A stretch of 64,000 nt of DNA from a bacterium. Its GTDB lineage: Bacteria > Bacteroidota > Ignavibacteria > Kapaibacteriales > UBA2268. The DNA is taken from assembly GCA_024711295.1 (NCBI GenBank), contig JANJTB010000021.1:1-64000 (forward strand). Direction: 5' to 3'. Positions 1 to 6,675 of the stretch are shown here, piece after piece. The position numbers were made by a program, and so were the translations under genes. Every line of letters begins with the position of its first letter. The stretch's first letter is position 1. The notes beneath the pieces were generated by a model that was given only the letters and a program-made list of their open reading frames with translations, had not been told where the DNA came from and ran no database searches.

Positions 1-129
1 AACAAATCCAAAGACGGAGTGATGTATTATGATATATTTTTACAAAAATTTAACCAGGGGAACAAAATAAATGAAGCACCTAAAATCAAAAAGCCCGAAT
101 TGCCTGCTTGGTTCACAGAAGCAAGGTGA
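1..129 (+). CDS. C-terminal tail of an unidentified protein, cut by window start
   Basis: Frame 1 is open from the first base and ends at a TGA at 127-129, giving a 42-residue tail with ending KKPELPAWFTEAR. I do not recognise the family. The same frame continues after the TGA for 33 more sense codons to a TAA at 229-231, with wording (EYYGLAVSGSKTISANEHQF) that faintly resembles the YYPFGL...N.Y stretch before the core of Bacteroidota RHS proteins. The tail may therefore belong to a degraded RHS-type gene whose body lies upstream. A 63-codon ORF in another frame (71-262) overlaps it and looks spurious. Confidence 0.45.
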   Translation, partial: NKSKDGVMYYDIFLQKFNQGNKINEAPKIKKPELPAWFTEAR

Positions 130-231
130 TTTTTTGAATATTATGGACTCGCTGTTTCCGGATCCAAAACTATCAGTGCAAACGAGCATCAGTTTAGCTT
201 TTCTCTTTGCAGTCAGGATAATATTCACTAA
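130..231 (+). pseudogene. Possible RHS-core remnant, in frame after a stop
   Basis: These 33 codons lie in the same frame as the upstream tail, directly behind its TGA. The translated phrase EYYGLAVSG followed by ANEHQFSF is reminiscent of the segment that precedes the conserved core in RHS/YD-repeat proteins of Bacteroidota (YYPFGL, then N.Y.YNGKE). The GKE core itself is absent here. The match is by eye only and short, so it is weak. It gains some weight from a second RHS-like scrap at 826-955. Confidence 0.25.
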
Positions 232-351
232 TTTTGTAAATCCATTTATCGAGAATTCGTAGATAAGTGATTTAAGAATAAGATAATTGCAAATGCCGAG
301 TGATGGTTAAAGATTTTGTCCAATTTATTTTGAAGACTTACAAGGTATACA

Positions 352-651
352 ATGGAATTTCAAAAAATGGAAAAAATAATCAAATGGATTACTTTCCAAA
401 TTAGTTTTATTCTATCATTTTTTTTAATATTTGCATACATTTTAGATAACTATTTCTTGTTTGGAAATAGAAGACCATTTGTTGATAATGTTTGGTCAGT
501 TATTGGTTATATATTTATCATATTATTTCTAAATTTGATATTAAATATTATTTTTTATAAAAGAATAAAACATCCATTGATTGCTTTAATTTTGAACATT
601 TCCGGATTATTATTCATATATTTCTGTGGACAATCGTTTAACCCATATTAG
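352..651 (+). CDS. Small multi-pass membrane protein, unknown
   Basis: This 99-residue ORF encodes a highly hydrophobic protein with about three predicted membrane segments (roughly residues 10-30, 44-66 and 73-93), separated by short basic or polar loops (NRRPF, KRIKH). No family is recognised. There is no clear Shine-Dalgarno before the ATG; a second ATG lies five codons in (367). The first 25 bases recur imperfectly at 655-679, just after the stop, as if the gene start had been duplicated. It sits alone in an eroded accessory stretch. Whether it is expressed is uncertain. Confidence 0.45.
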   Translation: MEFQKMEKIIKWITFQISFILSFFLIFAYILDNYFLFGNRRPFVDNVWSVIGYIFIILFLNLILNIIFYKRIKHPLIALILNISGLLFIYFCGQSFNPY

Positions 652-989
652 AACGTGGAATTTCAAAAAAGGAAAAAATGGATGAAGAAGTTTAATAAGT
701 AAGTTCGATTATTAGTCATGATATGTTTACAATAGATGAACTATAAAAATTAAGCAAGATGGGAATTAATATAAGTATTCCTAAGACTGATTGGTAATTG
801 AGATATATTCTGAACAAATAATAAATATGATTCATACAGTTATGACAACTGGAATTATGGCTATAAATATAATCATACCGGAGTGCGTGAGTTTGAGAAT
901 TGAATTTGAGAACGAAATTGGAAGTAATATAAGATATTTAAAATATTTTCGTATTTAATTAAGTGTATTAATTTAATGAAGAGTATATA
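652..989 (+). other. 338-base gap with degraded coding remnants
   Basis: No intact gene. It starts with an imperfect copy of the 5' end of the preceding gene (655-679, one base shorter than 352-377), which runs into stops within a few codons. At 826-955 there are two overlapping frames that together read like a degraded RHS core (see separate entry). The rest is AT-rich with frequent stops in all frames. Confidence 0.5.
826..955 (+). pseudogene. Probable RHS core remnant, frameshifted
   Basis: From 826 one frame reads YDSYSYDNWNYGYKYN then HTGVREFEN before a TGA at 901-903. From 902 another frame reads EFENEIGSNIRYL. Together they resemble the RHS/YD-repeat core of Bacteroidota (YKYNGKE..ELGLN.YDYGAR). 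The shift results from a near-duplicated eleven-base block (889-899 and 902-912) set 13 bases apart. The downstream core (YDYGARMYDP) is gone. RHS proteins carry polymorphic toxins; only debris is left here. Recognition is by eye. Confidence 0.4.
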
Positions 990-1190
990 ATGTTGAATGT
1001 AACAGAAAATATTGTTTCGGAATCTATGCTTAAGTCAGCAATTGTTGATATGATGAATAACCATAGAGACTTTTTTAAAGAATTAGTTATTGAAGTTATT
1101 GAAGATATTGGAATGTTAGCAGCTATGAAAGAGGTAGATGAAACCGATGTTGTCAGCGAGGAGTCAATTATAGCATTATTGGCAATCTAA
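990..1190 (+). CDS. Small acidic protein, antitoxin-like, orphan
   Basis: This ORF encodes 66 residues, acidic and predicted mostly helical. The layout (helix ending in ...ELVIEVIEDIGMLAAMKEVDET.. then VVSEESIIALL) resembles small antitoxin-like proteins whose C-terminus reads EAIEEG..TE.VS.EEI..IL, partners of RelE/ParE-type toxins. No toxin-like ORF follows; the next ORF is an unrelated membrane protein. The likeness is structural and by eye, so function is not assigned. There is no strong ribosome binding site. Confidence 0.4.
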   Translation: MLNVTENIVSESMLKSAIVDMMNNHRDFFKELVIEVIEDIGMLAAMKEVDETDVVSEESIIALLAI

Positions 1191-1216
1191 ATGGGAATCA
1201 AGTCTTTGATATACCA

Positions 1217-1588
1217 ATGGATAATCCATATAATGAAGATCCGCCACCACAAGACCCACAACCGTGCTTTTGGGCAGCACTAGCTGCAATAGCAGCAGCA
1301 GTAACCGCAGCAGTAGCAGTTTATGAATTAATCGCTGGTACTGAAGAAACGACAATAAAAGAGACTGTACATCCTGATGGTTCAAAAACTGTTGAAACAA
1401 CTAAGAAAACTGATCCTACTCCCATTGAGGTATTTGTTAATGGACAGTCCTATGTGGTTGATGAATGGGGAATAAAATATTCTGAAACTATATCTGCAAT
1501 CCATACAGATAAAATAATGACAATCGCTGCTTTGCAAATTACTGGCTATAATCTTGGTAATTTAGTCATCACTTCCATAACAACATAG
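1217..1588 (+). CDS. Hypothetical protein with one membrane segment
   Basis: The 123-residue product has a proline/acid-rich N-terminus (NEDPPPQDPQP), one Ala/Val-rich membrane segment around residues 18-40, a charged threonine/lysine-rich stretch (about 45-70) and a C-terminal hydrophobic beta-like part. No family is recognised. The start ATG lies 26 bases after the preceding stop, with no clear Shine-Dalgarno, so the two may be co-transcribed. It is immediately followed by the inverted-repeat element at 1594-1659. Found in the eroded accessory stretch, it could be a remnant of a larger gene. Confidence 0.45.
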   Translation: MDNPYNEDPPPQDPQPCFWAALAAIAAAVTAAVAVYELIAGTEETTIKETVHPDGSKTVETTKKTDPTPIEVFVNGQSYVVDEWGIKYSETISAIHTDKIMTIAALQITGYNLGNLVITSITT

Positions 1589-1593
1589 CATGA

Positions 1594-1659
1594 TGGGCTG
1601 TCTTAAAAATTAGTTTTTAAATTTTATATTTTAAAATAATTGATTTGTTAGACAGTCCA
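1594..1659. mobile_element. 66-base inverted-repeat element, MITE-like
   Basis: The ends TGGGCTGTCT (1594-1603) and AGACAGTCCA (1650-1659) are inverted repeats with one mismatch, and similarity continues inward (TTAAAAAT against the complement TAACAAAT). The interior is almost pure A/T. Ends of the form GGRCTGTCTWA are common as terminal inverted repeats of insertion sequences, so this may be a tiny non-autonomous element. No clear target-site duplication is seen. A simple transcription terminator for the gene ending at 1588 is the main alternative, although the 46-base loop and lack of a T run argue against it. Confidence 0.4.
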
Positions 1660-1683
1660 ATTGTATTTTAAGGATTCTGTTTT

Positions 1684-2340
1684 ATGAAACTATTATTAGG
1701 TTTGTTATTGTTTTTTATTACTATATCTTGTAGCAATCCAATTGTTTACAAACCTAATAGCAGTTTTACATTTCTGATTAAAAATACAAAACAAAATAAA
1801 AATGATACTTTAATTTTGTTTGTTACTAACGACAGTTGGAATGTATTTCAAATTAAATGTATATGGAGATATTCCCCAATTATTGATTCTTTGGGATCGA
1901 AAACAAATATTACAGAAATGACTGGAATTGTAGATAAGAATTATTCATTTCCCTTTAACATTTTTTTTCCTTCACAAATATGGTTACATCCTCCAAGGAA
2001 TGTATACTTAAGAATGACTGAATTAGTTCCGTTTCCCAAAATCATTTTTCCGATTGAACAAGGCCAAATAATACCTTGGAGCTTAACACCTAAATCTGGG
2101 TGGGGTGAATTTGAGGGTATTACAATCATAGGGGAAATAAAGATCATTGATAGAATATTATTCAATAATCCGGTTTTTAGTGATTTGTGTTGGGTACTAG
2201 AAGCGCATGCTGAAAGTGTAATTGGTTCTTACAAATCAAAATACTATTTTCACGAAAAATACGGATTTGTATATTTATTCTATGATTTTAATGATTTTCA
2301 GGTAGAATTATCATTAATAGATGCGAAAATTTCAGAATAA
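1684..2340 (+). CDS. Putative lipoprotein, unknown function
   Basis: The 218-residue product begins with a type II signal peptide: MKLLLG, a hydrophobic core, then a lipobox ending in Cys16 (TISC). The mature part looks beta-rich with aromatic residues and no recognisable motif; it may be an outer-membrane-anchored lipoprotein. A TAAGGA-type Shine-Dalgarno lies about 8 bases before the ATG. It follows the inverted-repeat element and precedes a broken ferredoxin-like gene whose upstream remnant begins right at its stop codon. No function is proposed. Confidence 0.6.
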   Translation: MKLLLGLLLFFITISCSNPIVYKPNSSFTFLIKNTKQNKNDTLILFVTNDSWNVFQIKCIWRYSPIIDSLGSKTNITEMTGIVDKNYSFPFNIFFPSQIWLHPPRNVYLRMTELVPFPKIIFPIEQGQIIPWSLTPKSGWGEFEGITIIGEIKIIDRILFNNPVFSDLCWVLEAHAESVIGSYKSKYYFHEKYGFVYLFYDFNDFQVELSLIDAKISE

Positions 2341-2863
2341 AGTTATGCGGTTTGGCTAAGAATCTACAAAACAATTCCTTACAAAGTCTCTATTGATAAT
2401 GATCTGTTTTTACTGCCTGGTATAAGTTTGGGTGGTTGCAAATAATGACATTACCAAGTACCACCCTACAGTTCGCCAATCTTTACTGTCAGATGCAATC
2501 AAAACAATCAATGAACGACCTTACTGGACTTTTAAATGTGAAAGCTGTATGAAATGTATAAATTCGTGTCCTAAAAAAGCGATTGAAACAGCACATGGAC
2601 TATTTATCGCAATTAGTCTATTAAGTTCAATAACGATTACGATTTTACTCAATAATATTCTAAAATTAAGCATACAATCAGGATTTATAAGGTTTTTATT
2701 ATTTTCGGTTGTATTCTTTGCTTTATTATGGGTTTTCTATAAACTTCATCATTTATTACTCAGAAATAGGTTCTTCGGGAAGTTGATTTCCTATACATCA
2801 TTGACACATTATAAATTTTGGGGACGATATAAATCAATTCCGGATTATAGATGGAAAAAATAA
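2341..2863 (+). pseudogene. Broken EFR1-like ferredoxin membrane protein
   Basis: From 2432 (GTG) an open frame of 143 codons encodes a single 4Fe-4S-type cysteine motif CESCMKCINSCP near residue 36, followed by two membrane helices (about 55-78 and 87-108) and a basic tail. Ferredoxin motifs of EFR1-like proteins usually sit behind an N-terminal domain. Directly upstream, a different frame (2341-2445) stays open and reads like protein (YKVSIDNDLFLLPGISLGGC) until TAA at the point where the GTG frame takes over. One frameshift near 2440 would join the two, so I read this as a truncated and frameshifted gene. The open part alone could still be translated. Confidence 0.45.
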
Positions 2864-2869
2864 TAACAC

Positions 2870-3000
2870 TGCTAACAGCAAGAGGTATAGTAAATTGCAG
2901 GTGAAGTGCGTATTCTGGCTTTTCAGACCTTATCAAAAGTAGTTATAACTTGCCAGTGAAGTGCTTAGTATTCAGACACTGCGCCAATCGCTAATCGTAA
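2870..3000. repeat. Intergenic repeat-like element with internal duplication
   Basis: This noncoding stretch contains two related blocks 55 bases apart: TTGCAGGTGAAGTGC at 2895-2909 and TTGCCAGTGAAGTGC at 2950-2964, each followed within about 12 bases by TTCAGAC. It begins with CACTGCTAACAGC and ends with CGCTAATCG. The general pattern (GCTAACAGC, GTGAAGTGCG, TTCAGACACTGCG) resembles intergenic repeats that are widespread in Bacteroidota genomes, as I recall them. Only one copy is in this window. Confidence 0.4.
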
Positions 3001-3009
3001 AAAAACAAC

Positions 3010-3044
3010 AAAGCCCTTGCAACTTATTTAATTACAAGGGCTTT
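3010..3044. terminator. Terminator behind tRNA(CAT)
   Basis: A perfect 10-base stem (AAAGCCCTTG with CAAGGGCTTT) closes a 15-base AT-rich loop. On the minus strand it lies 15 bases after the tRNA and is followed by a T-rich run, as expected for intrinsic termination. Confidence 0.7.
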
Positions 3045-3058
3045 AATGAATGTGTATG

Positions 3059-3132
<74 letters not shown>

Positions 3133-3207
3133 TACATTATTTTTCAAATGTTCACAATACGAACAACAAAAATAACACTTTTTTGTGAATATGAAAAAAA
3201 TATTTTA

Positions 3208-3978
3208 CTAATAGTTAAATAATCCTACAAAAATTCCCGCTTGAATTTGAAAAGCATTGGCATTAATGTCATCAGGCACATTCTGTAATTCAGCTATATT
3301 GTTTTGTTTCCATGAGTTACCAAAAGTCAAATTGTATGATACACTACCACGAAACATTAAGAAATTTGTAAGTGCATATTCAAGGTGCAGATTTGGTTTT
3401 ACTGACCAAAAGTCAGTTGAAGCAACATTCATATAATTATTATTGCCCGGATTAGGCTTGTAATCACCCCAATCAGCTGCTCCAGGTCCTTCGTAGGTGC
3501 TTATACTAATGTCGCCTCTTCCAAATGAAATACCTGGTACAACAGCGAATGACTTAACAGGAACGATTGCATACTCAAGCGAAATACCTGTCAGACCTAC
3601 TCTGTATTCGACTTCTCGTTTTACTCCTGATTCGAATGTTGAACTCAACAAACTTGATCCACCATAACTAAAAAATCCAACTCTCATATTCGGTACATAA
3701 ACAACTCCGGTAAAGCCTTCACCACCCCACATAGCGAGCTGTCCGCTGAAACTGTCTACATCAAATCCACCCTGTTCACTTGAAAGTCTTAAATTGACAG
3801 CATCGAAGTTTGCAAAGTGAAAAGTGTAAGTTAATCCTCCGGCTATTGCAAAATAAGGCGGATTAACTTGCTCTAATTCGCTTGAATCAAATGAATAATC
3901 ATCTAATCTGTCGTCTTGTTTTGCAAAAAGTGATAAGTTCAGCGTCAAAAACATTATTGTGAATAAAATCTTTTTCAT
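3208..3978 (-). CDS. Outer-membrane beta-barrel-like protein
   Basis: The 256-residue product has a type I signal peptide (MKKILF, hydrophobic core, cleavage after LFAK or near it) and a mature part made of alternating hydrophobic/polar strands with many Gly, Tyr and Phe residues, ending in the aromatic FVGLFNY. A C-terminal aromatic residue is typical of barrels assembled by BAM. An N-terminal acidic stretch (DDRLDDYSFDSSELE) precedes the strands. Specific family and cargo are not recognised. It is monocistronic, about 75 bases from the tRNA. Confidence 0.6.
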   Translation of the reverse strand: MKKILFTIMFLTLNLSLFAKQDDRLDDYSFDSSELEQVNPPYFAIAGGLTYTFHFANFDAVNLRLSSEQGGFDVDSFSGQLAMWGGEGFTGVVYVPNMRVGFFSYGGSSLLSSTFESGVKREVEYRVGLTGISLEYAIVPVKSFAVVPGISFGRGDISISTYEGPGAADWGDYKPNPGNNNYMNVASTDFWSVKPNLHLEYALTNFLMFRGSVSYNLTFGNSWKQNNIAELQNVPDDINANAFQIQAGIFVGLFNY

Positions 3979-4044
3979 ATAAATTTGCTCATTATTAATT
4001 ATTAAAAAAACAGTAACGAAAAGATATTTGCTAAATTTTAGTTT

Positions 4045-4761
4045 TTACTTCGACCACGAAAGTTTAAAATTTAAGTTTTGCCCGCTATTACCAATAATTT
4101 TTCCTATATATATACCTGGTTGCAAATCACTCAGGTCCAAGTGTAAAGTATTAGTTCCTGCTCTGAGGTTCTTAAATTTATATTCGTTTATTTCTTTACC
4201 CAGAAAATTTAGAATTTTGATCGTTATATTACTTTGCTCTTTGATAGCGAATCTTACACTAACAGAGCTGGAAGCAGGGTTCGGGAAAATCTCAACACCG
4301 GATTTCAATAAATCATCATTTTGGTTTTCATTAGTATTTTTGCAAGCTGACTGTTGAAATTCCAAAATCAGCGGAGACTTAGGATGTGGATCGTAAACAT
4401 ACATTTCCCTCTTCGACAAGTTGATTTTTCTGTCTTTTGGGTAGCCATATCTGACCAGCTCTTCTTTAATAATGTTTATATTATATTTACCCTGCGCAAT
4501 TGGACCCAGACTCATTTTTAAATCAATATTGCAGTTGCATTTACACTTCTGGGCAGTAGTATCAATGATGTTGAATGTAATAGTATTATTTGAATTGTTT
4601 ATGTAATATTCTACCAGATATCCTGAGCAGCAATTTGTACTCAAATTATTTATGTTTACAGTAAGCAAATTATCATCAATATTATATTCAATTTTCTCTT
4701 CGGAATTTGAATAATATATGATTGAAAGCAAGATAAATATTACTGTATAAATATATCTCAT
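4045..4761 (-). CDS. Secreted protein with type IX sorting domain
   Basis: Residues 1-20 form a signal peptide. The middle has several cysteines (CCSGY, CKCNCNI). The last about 80 residues form a classic type IX secretion (Por) C-terminal sorting domain: EIFPNPASSSVSVRF, then NITIKILNFLGKEI, LRAGTNTLHLDLSDLQPGIY and a final strand ending in K. Such proteins cross the outer membrane by the type IX system and are anchored or released after removal of the domain. The N-terminal function is unknown. This domain is a key pointer to the phylum; no por/gld machinery genes are in the window. Confidence 0.85.
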   Translation of the reverse strand: MRYIYTVIFILLSIIYYSNSEEKIEYNIDDNLLTVNINNLSTNCCSGYLVEYYINNSNNTITFNIIDTTAQKCKCNCNIDLKMSLGPIAQGKYNINIIKEELVRYGYPKDRKINLSKREMYVYDPHPKSPLILEFQQSACKNTNENQNDDLLKSGVEIFPNPASSSVSVRFAIKEQSNITIKILNFLGKEINEYKFKNLRAGTNTLHLDLSDLQPGIYIGKIIGNSGQNLNFKLSWSK

Positions 4762-4857
4762 AAAGAATGTTGTAAATACATATTATCCAAAAATAAAATA
4801 AATAATGTCAAATGCTGTTTCATATTACTTTAAAAACGAAGTAATACACAAAAAGTT

Positions 4858-5463
4858 ATGAATTTGTTATCAACACCTGCAGCTATGATTATTTTTTTGC
4901 TGACTATCGGCATCAGCCTTTATACTTTATTCAGAGACCAGCAATTATTATATAAATTAATGCTGCGTCCATATAGCTTTTGGAACGAAAAGCAGTATTA
5001 CCAAATTATAACCTCAGGTTTTCTTCATGCTGATTTGATGCATCTCCTGTTTAATATGTTCACTTTTTACTTTTTTGCTTTCTACCTGGAATCTGTTTTA
5101 GGAACATTATTTTTTCTAATTATTTATGTTGCATCGCTGATATTAAGTTCGGTATCAACAATTATTAAGAAAAAAAATGACTATTCTTACGCAAGTTTGG
5201 GTGCAAGCGGTGCTATATCAGGTATTGTATTTGCTTATGCCCTAATAAATCCCACATCTAGCCTTTATATAATGCCAATACCATTCCCAATTCCTGCCTA
5301 TATATATGGTGTTCTATATCTCGTTTGGAGCTATTATGCCTCCAAAAAGTCACATGATATGATAAATCATGAAGCACATTTTTGGGGTGCGATCACAGGT
5401 ATCATAATTGTGATAATACTTGTCCCATCAGTAATTCAAAACTTCATTAATCAAGTTTTTTAA
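4858..5463 (+). CDS. Rhomboid family intramembrane serine protease
   Basis: The 201-residue, six-helix membrane protein cleaves transmembrane substrates inside the bilayer. The catalytic dyad is visible: Ser117 in GASGAISG and His174 in HEAHFWGAITG. The oxyanion/structural region GFLHADLMHLLFNMF (His57, His62, Asn66) in the second helix is also intact. Length is that of a minimal bacterial rhomboid without a cytoplasmic domain. It is divergent from the sorting-domain gene and stands alone. The substrate cannot be inferred. Confidence 0.9.
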   Translation: MNLLSTPAAMIIFLLTIGISLYTLFRDQQLLYKLMLRPYSFWNEKQYYQIITSGFLHADLMHLLFNMFTFYFFAFYLESVLGTLFFLIIYVASLILSSVSTIIKKKNDYSYASLGASGAISGIVFAYALINPTSSLYIMPIPFPIPAYIYGVLYLVWSYYASKKSHDMINHEAHFWGAITGIIIVIILVPSVIQNFINQVF

Positions 5464-5526
5464 ATAATTTTTAAAAAAAATAAAAAAAAATTCAATGATT
5501 TAAAATATGTTAAAACAATTATCGTT

Positions 5527-5543
5527 TATACAATTGTTGTATA
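5527..5543. promoter_or_regulatory. Palindromic operator upstream of marR
   Basis: TATACAA-TTG-TTGTATA is a perfect inverted repeat with a three-base centre, 23 bases before the marR-family start codon. It resembles the TACAATT...AATTGTA boxes bound by OhrR/MarR-type dimers. Autoregulation of the MarR-YceI-OYE operon is the natural reading; binding is inferred. Confidence 0.5.
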
Positions 5544-5565
5544 TACATTATTTGTTAAAACATAC

Positions 5566-6015
5566 ATGAAAATTGAAGACGCAATACAGCAAACGAAGTT
5601 CAAAAGCGAGTACCACAAGATGGTAATCAATATTCTTTATACTTCGAAGTGGATTGAAGAACAAAATGCAGTTGTTCTAAAGCCATTTGGGATATCAAAC
5701 CAACAGTTTAATATTCTAAGAATTCTGAGGGGGCAACATCCAAAGTGTGCCTCAATGACTACTCTACAGGAAAGGATGTTGGATAAAATGTCGAATGCTT
5801 CGAGATTAGTCGAAAAATTGCGTGTTAAAGGATATGTTTTAAGAACAATTGATGAAAAGAACAGAAGGCAGGTAAAAGTTAACATTACGGACAAAGGACT
5901 AGAAATTCTACAGAAAATTGATGTAATTATGGCAAACAAAGAAAAAGAGTTTGAAAAATTTTCGGTTGATGAAGCTTTTGTTTTGAATGATTTACTTGAC
6001 AAACTTAGAAATTAA
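5566..6015 (+). CDS. MarR family transcriptional regulator
   Basis: The 149-residue protein has the MarR winged-helix layout: N-terminal dimerisation helix, helix-turn-helix around residues 50-90 (FNILRILRGQHP, then TTLQERML.KMSNASRLVEKL as recognition helix), a wing with the typical basic DEKNRRQVKVNITDKG, and a C-terminal helix pair. Such proteins repress genes for stress or drug response and dissociate on ligand binding or oxidation; no cysteine obviously placed for OhrR-type sensing is seen near the N-terminus. It leads the operon with YceI and an Old Yellow Enzyme homologue, and a palindromic operator precedes it. Confidence 0.9.
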   Translation: MKIEDAIQQTKFKSEYHKMVINILYTSKWIEEQNAVVLKPFGISNQQFNILRILRGQHPKCASMTTLQERMLDKMSNASRLVEKLRVKGYVLRTIDEKNRRQVKVNITDKGLEILQKIDVIMANKEKEFEKFSVDEAFVLNDLLDKLRN

Positions 6016-6050
6016 TTTTTTTTATATTTTTATTTTAAGGAGTATTTATT

Positions 6051-6650
6051 ATGGTTAGATTTTTTGCTTTAATCGTAGTTGCAATTGCAACTTTATCAAT
6101 TGGTCTTTTTTCTCAAGAATATAATGTAGATTTAAAAGGCAGTACTTTGAAATGGACAGGGGAAAAAGTCACAGGCAAACACTTTGGAACAATCAACATC
6201 AAAGATGGTAGTTTCAAAAAAGAAGTTGCAGGTTTTAGCGGCATTTTCAATATTGATATGAATAGTATAAAAATTGATGATTTGAAAGATGCCGGTACAA
6301 ATGCAAAGTTGCTTGGTCACCTGAAGTCAGATGATTTCTTTTCAGTTGAAAAGTTTGCTATAGCTACATTCAAATTAAAGAGTATCAAAGATTATAGCCC
6401 TAAAAAGGGTGAAAAAGGCAAACACCTTGTAACAGGTGATTTAACAATCAAAGGGATTACAAATGAAATTAGTTTTCCTGCTGAAGTAAAATTTGATAAC
6501 AAAAGCTTCAAAGCTGATGCTAATTTTACAATCAACAGAGCAAAATGGGATATCAGATACGGCTCTGGAAGCTTTTTTGACAACCTTGGAGATAAAATGA
6601 TTTATGATGATATCAAATTTGAATTAAAGCTTGTAGCTAATTCAAAGTAA
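6051..6650 (+). CDS. YceI family periplasmic protein
   Basis: The 199-residue product has a signal peptide ending near FSQ (residues 1-22) and a YceI-like lipocalin-type barrel: YNVDLKGSTLKWTGEKVTGKHFGTI is the classic opening, followed by GSF, a Ser/Asp loop, ATFKLKSI, GDLTIKGITNEISFP and the final DDIKFELKL strand. YceI proteins bind isoprenoid or other long hydrophobic ligands in the periplasm. A GGAG ribosome binding site lies 10 bases before the ATG, and the gene follows the MarR gene by 35 bases. Co-regulation by that regulator is likely. Confidence 0.9.
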   Translation: MVRFFALIVVAIATLSIGLFSQEYNVDLKGSTLKWTGEKVTGKHFGTINIKDGSFKKEVAGFSGIFNIDMNSIKIDDLKDAGTNAKLLGHLKSDDFFSVEKFAIATFKLKSIKDYSPKKGEKGKHLVTGDLTIKGITNEISFPAEVKFDNKSFKADANFTINRAKWDIRYGSGSFFDNLGDKMIYDDIKFELKLVANSK

Positions 6651-6675
6651 TTTTAAAAATTTATTTGGTGGAAAG

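Noticed and set aside
71-262. 63-codon ORF in another frame at the window start
   Set aside because: It overlaps the open frame-1 tail and has no ribosome binding site or family likeness.
1176-1400. Leu-rich ORF on the minus strand
   Set aside because: A mirror of the Ala/Gln-rich coding of 1217-1588; no start signal.
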